Of a stretch of 64,000 nucleotides of DNA, positions 1-9,287 are shown piece after piece; position 1 is the first letter of the stretch; each line of letters starts with the position of its first letter. The position numbers were made by a program, and so were the translations under genes. The notes under the pieces are model-generated. The model was given only the letters and a program-made list of their open reading frames with translations, made no database searches and was not told where the DNA came from. Source of the stretch: UBA1858 sp045106935 (lineage in GTDB: Bacteria; Pseudomonadota; Gammaproteobacteria; UBA4575); NCBI GenBank assembly GCA_045106935.1, contig JBGCFN010000010.1:5638-69637 (forward strand). The letters are read 5' to 3'.

Positions 1-48
1 GACACCATATTACCTACCTATGTTATTGATTTAATCAAAAACGGCATA

Positions 49-3000
49 TTAAGCCGTGGCAAGCTTAACTGCCTCCTCTATATCTACTGAGACCAAACGA
101 GACACACCAGGTTCATTCATTGTGACTCCCAACATATGATCAGCGTAACTCATGGTACTCTTATTATGAGTAATAAATACAAACTGCACATGCTCACTCA
201 TATCTTTGATCAAGTCACAGAATCGGCCAACGTTGGCATCGTCTAATGGCGCATCAACCTCATCGAGCAGACAGAATGGCGCAGGATTCAGCTCAAAAAT
301 TGCGAGCACTAAGGCAACTGCAGTTAATGCTTTTTCACCACCAGATAGCAACTGAATTGAAGAAACACGCTTGCCTGGAGGTCTCGCCATAATTGTCACT
401 CCGGCAGTTAACAAGTCATCACCAGTCATTTCAAGATAGGCTTTACCACCTGGGAATAAACGCGGATACATTCTTTGCATATGAGAGTTAACCAAATCAA
501 AGGTATCCTTGAAACGTTCTTTTGTTTCCTTGTCAATCTTTCGGATTGCCGTCTCTAATGTTTCTAAGGCTTTTGTAAGATCTTCATTTTGCGAGTCAAG
601 ATATTCCTTGCGCTCACTTTGCTCTTTAAACTCATCTATCGCAGCCAAGTTAATTGAACCTAGGCGTTTAATCTTATCTTCAATCTCGGCAACAAGATTT
701 TCCCATCGATCCAATGATGCATCTTCAGCTAACTCATTTGAAAGCTCTTCTACTGTCCAATCAAACTGATCTAATTGCTCTTTAATTGTTTGCACACGCA
801 CTTTCAATTCTTGCCACTTCATACGCTGAAGATTCAATTCTTCACGCTGCTCACCGATTTGATTGTCAACGCTGATGCGCTGTTCATCTTTTTCTCGAAT
901 CGTTGATTCTACTTTTTCTAAACTCGTTCTTGACTCTGTGAGCTTTTGCTCAACCAGCAATCTCCCATCTAATTTTTCTTTCAAAGTTGCAGAATATTCT
1001 TGAATAGGCTGATCACTCTCTGCAATTGCTTCAGCTAGATGCTCAAGCCGAAGATTACCTTCCGACTGTTCCATTTGTAAGCGACTAAAAATAGATTTAG
1101 ATGTCGCTGAACGGGTACGCAAGGCTTCAATTTCTAACTGCAGTGAATGCCTACGCTCCTGCAATTGGCTTGCTTCTTCTTTGCGCTCATTGAACTCAAA
1201 AACTACTTCTTCTTTGCGTCCTAACAACTGATCTTTTCTAACTTGCAATGACTTTAGATTAACTTGCGCAATCTCATAACTCTCAGTGGCCGCTTGTTTC
1301 TGAGCAGCATAGTCATTTAGCTGTGATACCACTTCTTCAATTGAATTTCGCAATTGTGAATCACGTTGCTGCCAATGCTCAATTGCCGCTTGGCGCTTAG
1401 ATAATTCAGATTGAATTTCCGCATGTTGCTGGAATGCTAAGTTATGCGCCTGCTGCGCATCTTCACGTTGTTGCTCTTGGTCTGACAACTGATCTAAAGC
1501 ATTTTGATGTTCTTGAAAAACAGCAACAATTATTTCATCCACTTGGTTTAGTTGTTCACTTAAATCAGCAATATCTGCTTTGCGACTCAATACACCATCA
1601 CTAGCATCGGCTGAATTTGCATAACGAACCCAGGATGGACTCAACCAAATCCCGTCTGCCGTAATTACTGACTCACCATCTTGCAACTGTTTTCGAATAG
1701 CTAGCGCTTGATTTAAATTATCTGCCACTAGGATTTTTTGCAGCTCCGTCTTAATGCCTATCTCAGTTTTGATTTTACTTGCTAGTGTATTTGATGAGAC
1801 TTGAATGTCTTGAGAGCAGTCTGCATCAAAAAACATAATATTCCCTTCTTGCAACTCACCTAATTGAAGTGCAATTTGGTCTATCTCGGTGGTACAGATC
1901 GCCTCCAGGTATCCATCAAGAACAGTCTCAACCGCTTGCTCCCAACCCGCTTCGACTTCCACTTGATCAGCAAGCCTTGGCGCTTGATCTAAATGCTTGT
2001 CACTAATCCACTGTTGCAGTTGTTGTTGCTCGCCCTTTAAGGCTGCATCTTGTAGTGCTTGCAGCGTGGCTAATTCACTTTTAATCTGCTGATGTTCATT
2101 CTTGCGGTCATCAAGCTGAATTGAGAGTTCCTCTATTTTTTCACGTGACTGAGCAATACTTTTGATTGATTGATCAAGCATACGCTTACAATCACTCACT
2201 GCTTCAGCACGAGCTTCTAAACGTTTGCGTATTGAATCTAAATCAAACTCATGTTCACTCTGCAGTAGTTCAGTATGCTCAGATTGATACCTTTGTTGCC
2301 TCTCTTGCAAACGATTAATTTCCTGGTCCAAAAATTCAACACGCTGCGAATGCGCTTGAACTTGGTGGCTAGGCTCATTTGTTTCATGCATGAGTTCTTC
2401 CCATGCTTCTCGCCATAATAATTCTGCTGATTCGGCGCTCGATACCGCTTCACCTACTTCTAAATATTGTTCACCGAGAGATTCAAGTTCAACTTGCATT
2501 GTCTGCATTTGTTGCTCAAATTCTTTCTGCGCACCATCTTGCTTGGCCAATTCCGCTACTAATGAATCCAAGTTTGATTTTGTTTTTTCCAGATCACTTT
2601 CGTGGCGTTGCTTAGTTTCTGTTGCATGTTGAATTGATTGCTCCAAGCGAGAAATATCAGCACCGACTTGATAGTACTCGCCTTGTACTTTATTCATTAG
2701 CTCATTAGCTGATCCATGCTCTTGACGCAACTGTTCTAACTCAGCTTCTAATGCACGTAGGTGGGCAATCGTTTCTTCTAATTTAGTTTCTTTATGTTCA
2801 ACATCTTTATTCTGCCCATCAAGATCGTCATGCATTGACTGCATACGCAACAATAGCAACTCAGCATTAGATCGGCGTTCTTCAGCTTTCAATTGCTTAT
2901 ACTTTTCTGCGGCAGAAGCTTGGCGCTTTAACTTAGCAATTTGCTTGGCCACTTCTTCAATCAGATCATTTAATCGATCTAAGTTTTCACGCGTATGACG

Positions 3001-3549
3001 AATTCTATTTTCTGTTTCTCTACGTCTTTCTTTATATTTTGATATGCCAGCCGCTTCTTCCAAATGCGCGCGCATTTCTTCAGGCTTAGCATCTATCAAG
3101 CGCGAGATGGTTCCTTGTTCAATAATCGCATAACTTCGAGGACCCAAACCTGTACCAAGGAAAATATCTGAAATATCTCGACGACGACAATGCGTACCAT
3201 TGAGGAAATACTTTGATTGCCCGTCTCGAGTGACTTGGCGTCGAATCGCGATCTCACTGTAAGAGGCGTATTGACCACCGGCTTTACCCTGCGCATTATC
3301 GAATACTAATTCGACACTTGCTTGCCCCACAGGCTTACGGTTACTAGACCCCTTAAAGATGACATCTTCCAAGGTATCGCCGCGTATGTTTTTTGAGCTA
3401 GCGCCCATCACCCAGCGAATAGCATCAACAATATTAGATTTTCCACAGCCATTTGGCCCGACGATTCCCACCATATCACTAGGGAAAAGGAAGTCTGTAG
3501 AATCGACAAATGACTTAAAACCAGCCATTTTTACTTTACGAAGACGCAT
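49..3549 (-). CDS. smc: Chromosome segregation protein Smc
   Basis: This is the ATPase core of the SMC-ScpAB condensin that compacts and segregates chromosomes. At 1166 residues it has full family length. The Walker A motif GPNGCGKS lies at residues 31-38, the ABC signature LLSGGEK near 1067-1073 and Walker B FCLLDEVDAPLDD near 1092-1104. Two long coiled-coil arms rich in Q, E, K and L flank a hinge at roughly residues 510-660. Having Smc suggests that this lineage does not rely on MukBEF. The ATG lies 53 bases from the divergently transcribed queF region. The stop is only 48 bases from the window edge, so any downstream partner (zipA and ligA in many relatives) is out of view. Identification is certain. 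Confidence 0.97.
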   Translation of the reverse strand: MRLRKVKMAGFKSFVDSTDFLFPSDMVGIVGPNGCGKSNIVDAIRWVMGASSKNIRGDTLEDVIFKGSSNRKPVGQASVELVFDNAQGKAGGQYASYSEIAIRRQVTRDGQSKYFLNGTHCRRRDISDIFLGTGLGPRSYAIIEQGTISRLIDAKPEEMRAHLEEAAGISKYKERRRETENRIRHTRENLDRLNDLIEEVAKQIAKLKRQASAAEKYKQLKAEERRSNAELLLLRMQSMHDDLDGQNKDVEHKETKLEETIAHLRALEAELEQLRQEHGSANELMNKVQGEYYQVGADISRLEQSIQHATETKQRHESDLEKTKSNLDSLVAELAKQDGAQKEFEQQMQTMQVELESLGEQYLEVGEAVSSAESAELLWREAWEELMHETNEPSHQVQAHSQRVEFLDQEINRLQERQQRYQSEHTELLQSEHEFDLDSIRKRLEARAEAVSDCKRMLDQSIKSIAQSREKIEELSIQLDDRKNEHQQIKSELATLQALQDAALKGEQQQLQQWISDKHLDQAPRLADQVEVEAGWEQAVETVLDGYLEAICTTEIDQIALQLGELQEGNIMFFDADCSQDIQVSSNTLASKIKTEIGIKTELQKILVADNLNQALAIRKQLQDGESVITADGIWLSPSWVRYANSADASDGVLSRKADIADLSEQLNQVDEIIVAVFQEHQNALDQLSDQEQQREDAQQAHNLAFQQHAEIQSELSKRQAAIEHWQQRDSQLRNSIEEVVSQLNDYAAQKQAATESYEIAQVNLKSLQVRKDQLLGRKEEVVFEFNERKEEASQLQERRHSLQLEIEALRTRSATSKSIFSRLQMEQSEGNLRLEHLAEAIAESDQPIQEYSATLKEKLDGRLLVEQKLTESRTSLEKVESTIREKDEQRISVDNQIGEQREELNLQRMKWQELKVRVQTIKEQLDQFDWTVEELSNELAEDASLDRWENLVAEIEDKIKRLGSINLAAIDEFKEQSERKEYLDSQNEDLTKALETLETAIRKIDKETKERFKDTFDLVNSHMQRMYPRLFPGGKAYLEMTGDDLLTAGVTIMARPPGKRVSSIQLLSGGEKALTAVALVLAIFELNPAPFCLLDEVDAPLDDANVGRFCDLIKDMSEHVQFVFITHNKSTMSYADHMLGVTMNEPGVSRLVSVDIEEAVKLATA

Positions 3550-3623
3550 AGGTTAATATCCAGTAAAATTACAGCTAGTTATAACGAATTGTTGATAAAT
3601 TAATGTCAAAAGATTGTGTAAAT

Positions 3624-4010
3624 ATGTCAAAAAATAAAAATGTGTTAGAAACTTTTGAGAATCCCGAACCAGGTAATGATTATACCATCCGAATCACTAC
3701 ACCTGAATTTACTTGTCTGTGTCCGCTCACAGGACAACCAGACTTTGCACAGTTGCGTTTAGAGTATATACCCGACCAACTATGCGTTGAACTTAAGTCT
3801 TACAAATTATACATGGTGTCGTTCCGGGATACAGCCGCTTTTCACGAAGCAATTACAAATCAAATTTTAAACTCATTATCATCTTTAATTAATCCACGCT
3901 TTATGCGTTTAACTGCAGAATGGAATGTACGCGGCGGGATTTATACACAAGTCGTAGTGGAATATCGCAAACCTGGCTGGGAAGCGCCAAGCGTAGTTCA
4001 ACTACCTTAA
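3624..4010 (+). CDS. queF: NADPH-dependent 7-cyano-7-deazaguanine reductase QueF (short type)
   Basis: QueF reduces preQ0 to preQ1 in the cytoplasm, the last step before the modified base is inserted into tRNA by Tgt. The single T-fold, about 128 residues, is the short unimodular type. The segment FTCLCPLTGQPDFA (residues 29-42) carries the thioimide-forming Cys33 and proton-donor Asp40. The motif ELKSYKLYMVSFRD (57-70) is the NADPH-side family signature. An in-frame ATG at 3603 would add seven residues; I prefer 3624 because QueF proteins usually start shortly before the LETF-NP segment. Neither start has a convincing ribosome binding site. Tgt and QueA, which act downstream in the same pathway, are encoded at 24.5-26.7 kb. 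Confidence 0.93.
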   Translation: MSKNKNVLETFENPEPGNDYTIRITTPEFTCLCPLTGQPDFAQLRLEYIPDQLCVELKSYKLYMVSFRDTAAFHEAITNQILNSLSSLINPRFMRLTAEWNVRGGIYTQVVVEYRKPGWEAPSVVQLP

Positions 4011-4033
4011 ATAAATATCGCGTAAGGCACTGT

Positions 4034-4762
4034 ATGCTTGGTGGAATAAGCTATTTTTTTAGTGGATTTAAATTAATCACAACGTCCGGAATAAAACGTT
4101 TTGTTTTCATTCCGCTATTGATCAACATCAGCATTTTCGCATTGGGATTTTGGTTAGGAATGACATGGTTTGATCAATTCTTAGAAAACATGTTACCTGC
4201 CTGGCTAGCCTGGGCAGAATTCATATTATGGCCAATCTTTGCACTCAGTTATTTTCTTATTGTTTTTTATTTATTCGCATTACTCGCCAATATAATTGCT
4301 GCGCCTTTCAATGGATTACTTTCAGAAAAAGTTGAAGATCATTTGCGTGGGAATACCCCCATACAGAATAACTCCACAATCAAACAATTACTGAGGGAAT
4401 TACCTAGAACTGTTAGCAGCGAAATTAATAAACTTTTTTATTTTCTGATCAGGTCCATCCCCTTACTTATTTTATTCATCATCCCTGGCATCAATGTCAT
4501 CGCGCCAGTCATCTGGTTTTTATTTTCAGCATGGATGTTGAGTCTTGAGTATTTAGATTATCCACTAGGCAATCACGGCGTATTATTCAAAAAAACAAGA
4601 GGGCTTGCCAAACAGCAACGTACGCGCTGCTTAAGTTTTGGCGCATTGGTCAGTGTCTTCACAATGATCCCTATACTGAACTTTATTGTCATGCCTGTCG
4701 CGGTCGCAGGCGCCACCGCTTTCTATGTGAAATCAATGTCTCACACAAGCAATACTAATTAG
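4034..4762 (+). CDS. cysZ: CysZ-like sulfate permease / EI24-domain membrane protein
   Basis: This is an inner-membrane protein of about 242 residues of the EI24/CysZ family, associated with sulfate uptake for cysteine synthesis. The N-terminal FFSGFKLI segment is followed by several hydrophobic spans near residues 25-45, 65-100, 135-165 and 200-230, with hydrophilic loops between. The reading frame is open further upstream to 3920, but that part overlaps queF in another frame. The ATG at 4034 has AAGG a few bases upstream and gives the family's normal N terminus. The 3' end overlaps the convergent aminotransferase by 8 bases. No other sulfate assimilation gene is nearby, so the transport role rests on family membership. 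Confidence 0.85.
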   Translation: MLGGISYFFSGFKLITTSGIKRFVFIPLLINISIFALGFWLGMTWFDQFLENMLPAWLAWAEFILWPIFALSYFLIVFYLFALLANIIAAPFNGLLSEKVEDHLRGNTPIQNNSTIKQLLRELPRTVSSEINKLFYFLIRSIPLLILFIIPGINVIAPVIWFLFSAWMLSLEYLDYPLGNHGVLFKKTRGLAKQQRTRCLSFGALVSVFTMIPILNFIVMPVAVAGATAFYVKSMSHTSNTN

Positions 4763-5903
4763 ACAAGAATTCCTTCAATCTTTTCATACCTGTTTTGATT
4801 CGGTCTTCACTTGTGGTGTATGCAAATCGCACATAGCAGTCAGCTTGATACTTGCCAAAATCACACCCCGGGGTAATGGCGACTGCTTTGCTTTCTAACA
4901 ACTCCTGGCAAAAGATAAAGCTATTATCACTGAACTTAGAAATATCCGCATACACATAGAATGCGCCTTGAGGTATCACCGGAACATCAATAGCAAGCTC
5001 ACTCAATTCATGACATAGCAAGTCTCTGCGTTGATTAAACATTTTACGACGTTGCTCTAACACTTTTTTCGTTTCAGCTGAGAAGGCCGCAAGCGCAGCA
5101 TATTGCGCGATAGTAGACGTTGCTAAATAAGTGTTTTGTGCAATCACATCCAAATGTGGCACATATTTCACTGGCACTGCCGCCCAGCCTACACGCCACC
5201 CCGTCATACCAAAATATTTAGAAAAGCTATTAATCACAATAATGTTATCTCTAAGACCCGCCACCGTTTCACTGTCAATCCCGTACGTTAGACCTTGATA
5301 TATTTCATCAACAATTAGCAGCTTGTTTTTATCTGCCAAAAATTCTGCCATTTCCAGGAGTAGCGCTTGCTTGCATACCGTACCCGTTGGATTAGACGGG
5401 CTAGCTACAAGTACTGCCGCAACATCATCACTCCAATTTTCTTCTATTAAGCCAACATTTAATTGAAATTCTGTTTTACTACTGACAGGGACAGCGACCA
5501 CATCACCACCCACGAGTTTAGTCACATTTCGATTACAAGGGTAAGTGGGGTCAGAAATCATCAGCTTCTTATCTGTGCGTAACACGTATGACAACACGAG
5601 CTGCAATGCACCTGATGCGCCAGGTGTAATAATAATTTGCTCAGGGAGAATGCTGTTTGAAAAATGCTGCTGATAATACTCGCATATAGACACTCTAAGC
5701 TCATACAGACCCTGCGCAGATGTATATTGAGTACGTTGATTTTGAATCGCCTCCATCCCTGCCTCAGCGATTGTCAACGGCGTTGGAAAATCAGGCTCAC
5801 CGATTTCCATATGAATCACATCTCTACCTTGTGCTTCCATTTCCTTACAGCGCGCAAGAATATCCATCACATGAAATGGAGCAATATCTATTTCTTTGGC
5901 CAT
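4755..5903 (-). CDS. Class I/II PLP-dependent aminotransferase
   Basis: This is a fold-type I aminotransferase of 382 residues. It shows the expected aspartate-aminotransferase-like landmarks: GEPDF (35-39), the NPTG motif with Asn171, DEIY (199-202) that positions the pyridine ring, and SFSKYFGMTGWRVGW (226-240) with the PLP-binding Lys229. The family includes aspartate, alanine and aromatic aminotransferases as well as MalY-like lyases. The amino-donor specificity cannot be read from the sequence. It stands alone: convergent with cysZ (8-base overlap), and 49 bases downstream of der on the same strand, so it may be read through from der. I am sure of the family and unsure of the substrate. 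Confidence 0.9.
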   Translation of the reverse strand: MAKEIDIAPFHVMDILARCKEMEAQGRDVIHMEIGEPDFPTPLTIAEAGMEAIQNQRTQYTSAQGLYELRVSICEYYQQHFSNSILPEQIIITPGASGALQLVLSYVLRTDKKLMISDPTYPCNRNVTKLVGGDVVAVPVSSKTEFQLNVGLIEENWSDDVAAVLVASPSNPTGTVCKQALLLEMAEFLADKNKLLIVDEIYQGLTYGIDSETVAGLRDNIIVINSFSKYFGMTGWRVGWAAVPVKYVPHLDVIAQNTYLATSTIAQYAALAAFSAETKKVLEQRRKMFNQRRDLLCHELSELAIDVPVIPQGAFYVYADISKFSDNSFIFCQELLESKAVAITPGCDFGKYQADCYVRFAYTTSEDRIKTGMKRLKEFLSN

Positions 5904-5952
5904 TATTAGTTTTTATTCAAAATGAAATTCTAATAACCATAAAACCAAATAA

Positions 5953-7350
5953 TTACTTTCGCTTATGAAAGTTCATCATTCTTTCACGCTTACGTTGTTG
6001 TCTAGGTGTTAGCGTATTGTATTTTCCGGCATAGGGGTTTTCTGGTGTGCGCAATAAAAATCTAATCGGTGTGCCGACTAGCTTAAGCTTGTTACGAAAA
6101 AAGTTTTCCAGGTAGCGGATGTATGACTTTGGCAGCTTACTTGTTTGAGAGCCATACAATACAAAGGTGGGAGGGTGAGAACCGCCTTGATGTGTGTAGC
6201 GCAACTTAATTCTGCGCCCTTTCACTAGAGGTGGCACATTAGACTCTACCGCCTGCTCTAAAAGCTGATTAGCTTCTGAAGTCGACAAATCCACTGATGC
6301 AGATTTGTTAGCTGCAATAACCGCATTCATTAGTTTTTTTAGCCCGATCTTTTTTTCGGCTGATATTTTTATCTTTTCAACATAGGACAGATATTGATAT
6401 TTAGTATCCAGCGAATAATTCAGCATATGGTAATCATCTTGGCTTGCACTGTCTGTCTTATTCAGTGCCAATACAATTGCTCGTCCTTCACGTAAAGCTA
6501 TCTCCAACAAAGTACTATCTTGATCTGCAATCCCTTCAATGACATCGACCATACATATAACCACATGAGCCGATGAAATCGCATCCAAGGTTTGCACAAT
6601 ACTGTATTTCTCAACCGCTTCACGCACTTTACTCTTACGCCTAACGCCCGCTGTATCTATTAATGTGAATTGATGTTTGTTAAATTCAAATGGAATTCTG
6701 ACGCTGTCGCGCGTAGTACCAGGAACAGATGATGTAACCAAACGATCTTCTTTTATCAGTGCGTTAATGAGTGTCGATTTACCCGCATTTGGCCGACCAA
6801 TAATAGCGATACGTGTTGTAGTATCGTGCTCATCTTCATTTTCTGGTTCTATTGCTTGTTCAGGTATATCGCTAAACAAGTCTTCGATCATCGACTCAAT
6901 GCCACGCCCTTGTCGGGCAGCAATGGGGTACAATTTTGGTGCGCCTATTTGATGAAAATCACCTGAGGCGATATCCGCATCAACACCATCAATTTTATTG
7001 ACGACCAATACAAATTCTATATTACGTTTTCGCAACATGCTGACAATGGCATAATCTTCAGGCATTAAGCCATCTCTTGCATCAACCAAATGCAAAACAA
7101 AATCTGCTTCATCAATGGCATAATCAGTTTGTGACTGCATGCCTATTTCAATTTCATCTTGCTCATCAACAATACCGCCAGTATCTATTAAAACAAACGG
7201 CTTGTTGTATCGCTCACAGATACCATATTTTCTATCGCGAGTCAGTCCAGGATAGTCAGCCACCAATGCATCTCTAGACTTAGTCAAGAAATTAAATAAA
7301 GTTGATTTTCCAACGTTAGGTCGGCCAATGAGTGCAATAACAGGACGCAT
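5953..7350 (-). CDS. der: Ribosome biogenesis GTPase Der (EngA)
   Basis: Der is an essential double GTPase that acts in late 50S subunit assembly. Both G domains are intact: GRPNVGKS (9-16), DTGG (56-59) and NKID (118-121) in the first, and GRPNAGKS (185-192), DTAG (232-235) and NKTD (297-300) in the second. They are followed by the KH-like C-terminal domain and a basic tail ending in KRERMMNFHKRK. The length of 465 residues is typical. It closes the rlmN-pilW-rodZ-hisS-yfgM-bamB-der order found across gammaproteobacteria, 70 bases downstream of bamB. Confidence 0.97.
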   Translation of the reverse strand: MRPVIALIGRPNVGKSTLFNFLTKSRDALVADYPGLTRDRKYGICERYNKPFVLIDTGGIVDEQDEIEIGMQSQTDYAIDEADFVLHLVDARDGLMPEDYAIVSMLRKRNIEFVLVVNKIDGVDADIASGDFHQIGAPKLYPIAARQGRGIESMIEDLFSDIPEQAIEPENEDEHDTTTRIAIIGRPNAGKSTLINALIKEDRLVTSSVPGTTRDSVRIPFEFNKHQFTLIDTAGVRRKSKVREAVEKYSIVQTLDAISSAHVVICMVDVIEGIADQDSTLLEIALREGRAIVLALNKTDSASQDDYHMLNYSLDTKYQYLSYVEKIKISAEKKIGLKKLMNAVIAANKSASVDLSTSEANQLLEQAVESNVPPLVKGRRIKLRYTHQGGSHPPTFVLYGSQTSKLPKSYIRYLENFFRNKLKLVGTPIRFLLRTPENPYAGKYNTLTPRQQRKRERMMNFHKRK

Positions 7351-7420
7351 AATTAATAAAGTCAGCCAATCGAAATATTTCGATTTTAGCGATTAAAATA
7401 ACCTCTCTGTTATCTCTGAA

Positions 7421-8611
7421 CTAATTAGCAGAAATGACAGAGTAAGATGCTAAACGACCACTTACATCAGTAATGTATGCTGTGTCGTTAGTTGACATGG
7501 AAGAAGTGTAAATTGGCTTCTTACCAAAACTAGTTCGGCCAATAATACGCCCATCTTGTTTAGACAATGCATGAATTGACCCGTTGTAATCTCCAACCAA
7601 AATTACATTATTTTGTACAACAGGCGTAGAAACTTGACGATAGAGTAATTTATCTTGTTTCCAAGCACTGACGCCGGTTTCTTTTTCTAATGCCCAGACA
7701 TTATCATCTTTATCTGTTACATAAACCAACGTTTCATCAATTGAGACTCCAGAAATTGAAGCAATATCTCGCGCCCACCTTATTCGGCCGTTAACACGAT
7801 CAATTGATACAACACGCCCATGATAACTGGCTGCATATATATAACTCTCATCAGCAGCTATTTGACCATCCACATCAACCAGACGTTCTAATTCACTTCT
7901 GCCTGAAGGCACTGACACTCTAGATTCCCATATAACATTCCCAGTGTCAGTTGAAACCGCGATGACTTTTCCATTATCCATTCCTGCGTACACAACCCCG
8001 TCGCGCAGTATTGGAACGCTACCACCGCGTAATGTTAAGGCGGGAGGTGTTTGCGTCACTGCCCACAACTGCTCTCCTGTACTAATGGATAAGCCAATAA
8101 TACGACTATCGTTCGTTCTCAACACAGCCAAGTCGTTATTAGTATGTGCGACTGAAATGACCTCACTAGCCACATTAGTTGACCAAGCATTTGATCCATC
8201 TTGGCTATTAATTGCTGTGACTATCCCGTCATGTGTTCCCACGATTAAATATTGCGTATTACCTCCCACACCTGCAGAGACTTGCTCACCTGCACTGCCA
8301 GACACAATGACACGACCAGTGGATAGATCATGCACGGACACTTTGCCGCCTGTTTCAGTAAAGGCTATTTTATCGTTTAATATATGTGGCTTGAGTTGTA
8401 TAAATTTTTCTTCAGCATTACCACCAAGTGAAATTTGCCAATTTTGTTTTATCTGCACTTCCGGCACAAACTCAGTTAACTCTGTAGGCTCACGTAGCTC
8501 AATCTCTACTTCCTCGTCATCTCCAAACCAGGGGATATAACTACAGGCAGACATACCGACAAGCATGGCTATCAAAATTATTGCACGCATCGAATTGACT
8601 TGATTGTTCAT
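7421..8611 (-). CDS. bamB: Outer membrane assembly lipoprotein BamB
   Basis: BamB is the beta-propeller lipoprotein of the BAM complex that inserts outer-membrane beta-barrels. The N terminus has a hydrophobic segment followed by GMSAC, with Cys23 as the predicted lipidated residue. The body consists of PQQ/WD40-like repeats with recurring Ala/Asp-x-Gly and W motifs such as GTHDGIVTAINSQDGSNAW and GDYNGSIHALSKQDGRI. The length of 396 residues fits. An alternative ATG at residue 8 would still keep the signal peptide. It sits 13 bases downstream of yfgM, as in related genomes. Confidence 0.95.
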   Translation of the reverse strand: MNNQVNSMRAIILIAMLVGMSACSYIPWFGDDEEVEIELREPTELTEFVPEVQIKQNWQISLGGNAEEKFIQLKPHILNDKIAFTETGGKVSVHDLSTGRVIVSGSAGEQVSAGVGGNTQYLIVGTHDGIVTAINSQDGSNAWSTNVASEVISVAHTNNDLAVLRTNDSRIIGLSISTGEQLWAVTQTPPALTLRGGSVPILRDGVVYAGMDNGKVIAVSTDTGNVIWESRVSVPSGRSELERLVDVDGQIAADESYIYAASYHGRVVSIDRVNGRIRWARDIASISGVSIDETLVYVTDKDDNVWALEKETGVSAWKQDKLLYRQVSTPVVQNNVILVGDYNGSIHALSKQDGRIIGRTSFGKKPIYTSSMSTNDTAYITDVSGRLASYSVISAN

Positions 8612-8624
8612 CTAAATAAAAACC

Positions 8625-9266
8625 TTAGGCATTGACTTTATTTGAAGCGCCCAGATTGTCACGTTTCATTTTCAAGTATTCGACATCACCAGATTCCGAA
8701 GAAGAAATTGCTTTATCGTACGCTTCTCTAGCGGCTTGGTTGTTTCCCCGACTTGCATGCAAGTCACCGCGCAACTCTTCTAGCAAAGAGTTATACGCAA
8801 GCGGATAGTCCTGATCTAGCAACGCCTGTGCTTTTGGGTAGTCACCGGTGGCAATATAGACGCGCGCTAAACGTAACTTGGCAATTGTAATGACAGTGTC
8901 TTGCTTACCATTTTCAATCACCCATTGAAGGTTATTAATCGCCTCTGCCGATTCACCCTTGCTTTCTTTTGCTTTAGCAACTAAAAGCGCTCCCCAAGCA
9001 GCATAGGGGGTCGACGAATAATCTGTTTTTAGTTTTTCGCCTTGAACAACAACACTATCCATCCTTTGCGCAAGTATTTCTTTACGCATCTGATTATATT
9101 GATCAGAGGCTTCAATCGCTTGCTGCTCTTGATATACGTTCCAGCCTTTCCAGCCAATCAATGACCCTACGCCAATGACTACACCGGCAATCACTGATCG
9201 ACCATTTTCTTTCCACCATTCTTTGATGGCTCTTAATTGTTCATCATCTGTCTCGTGATCAGCCAC
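8625..9266 (-). CDS. yfgM: YfgM family TPR membrane protein
   Basis: This is a single-span inner-membrane protein of 213 residues with a periplasmic TPR domain. In E. coli YfgM associates with the SecYEG translocon and PpiD and hands nascent envelope proteins to chaperones. Here a short acidic cytoplasmic N terminus is followed by the membrane span at about residues 24-42 (SVIAGVVIGVGSLIGWKGW). A TPR-like helical region then includes the family's AAWGALLVAKAKESKG segment. It lies between hisS (21-base gap) and bamB (13-base gap), the conserved position for this gene. Confidence 0.93.
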   Translation of the reverse strand: MADHETDDEQLRAIKEWWKENGRSVIAGVVIGVGSLIGWKGWNVYQEQQAIEASDQYNQMRKEILAQRMDSVVVQGEKLKTDYSSTPYAAWGALLVAKAKESKGESAEAINNLQWVIENGKQDTVITIAKLRLARVYIATGDYPKAQALLDQDYPLAYNSLLEELRGDLHASRGNNQAAREAYDKAISSSESGDVEYLKMKRDNLGASNKVNA

Positions 9267-9287
9267 AAGGCCTCCTAAACATTTATT

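Noticed and set aside
600..2900. Repetitive pattern in the smc coding region
   Set aside because: This is the low-complexity Q/E/K composition of the coiled-coil arms, not a DNA repeat or CRISPR array.
3920..4033. Longer N terminus for the CysZ-like protein
   Set aside because: The extra 38 residues lie over queF in another frame and resemble no CysZ start; the ATG at 4034 gives the family N terminus.
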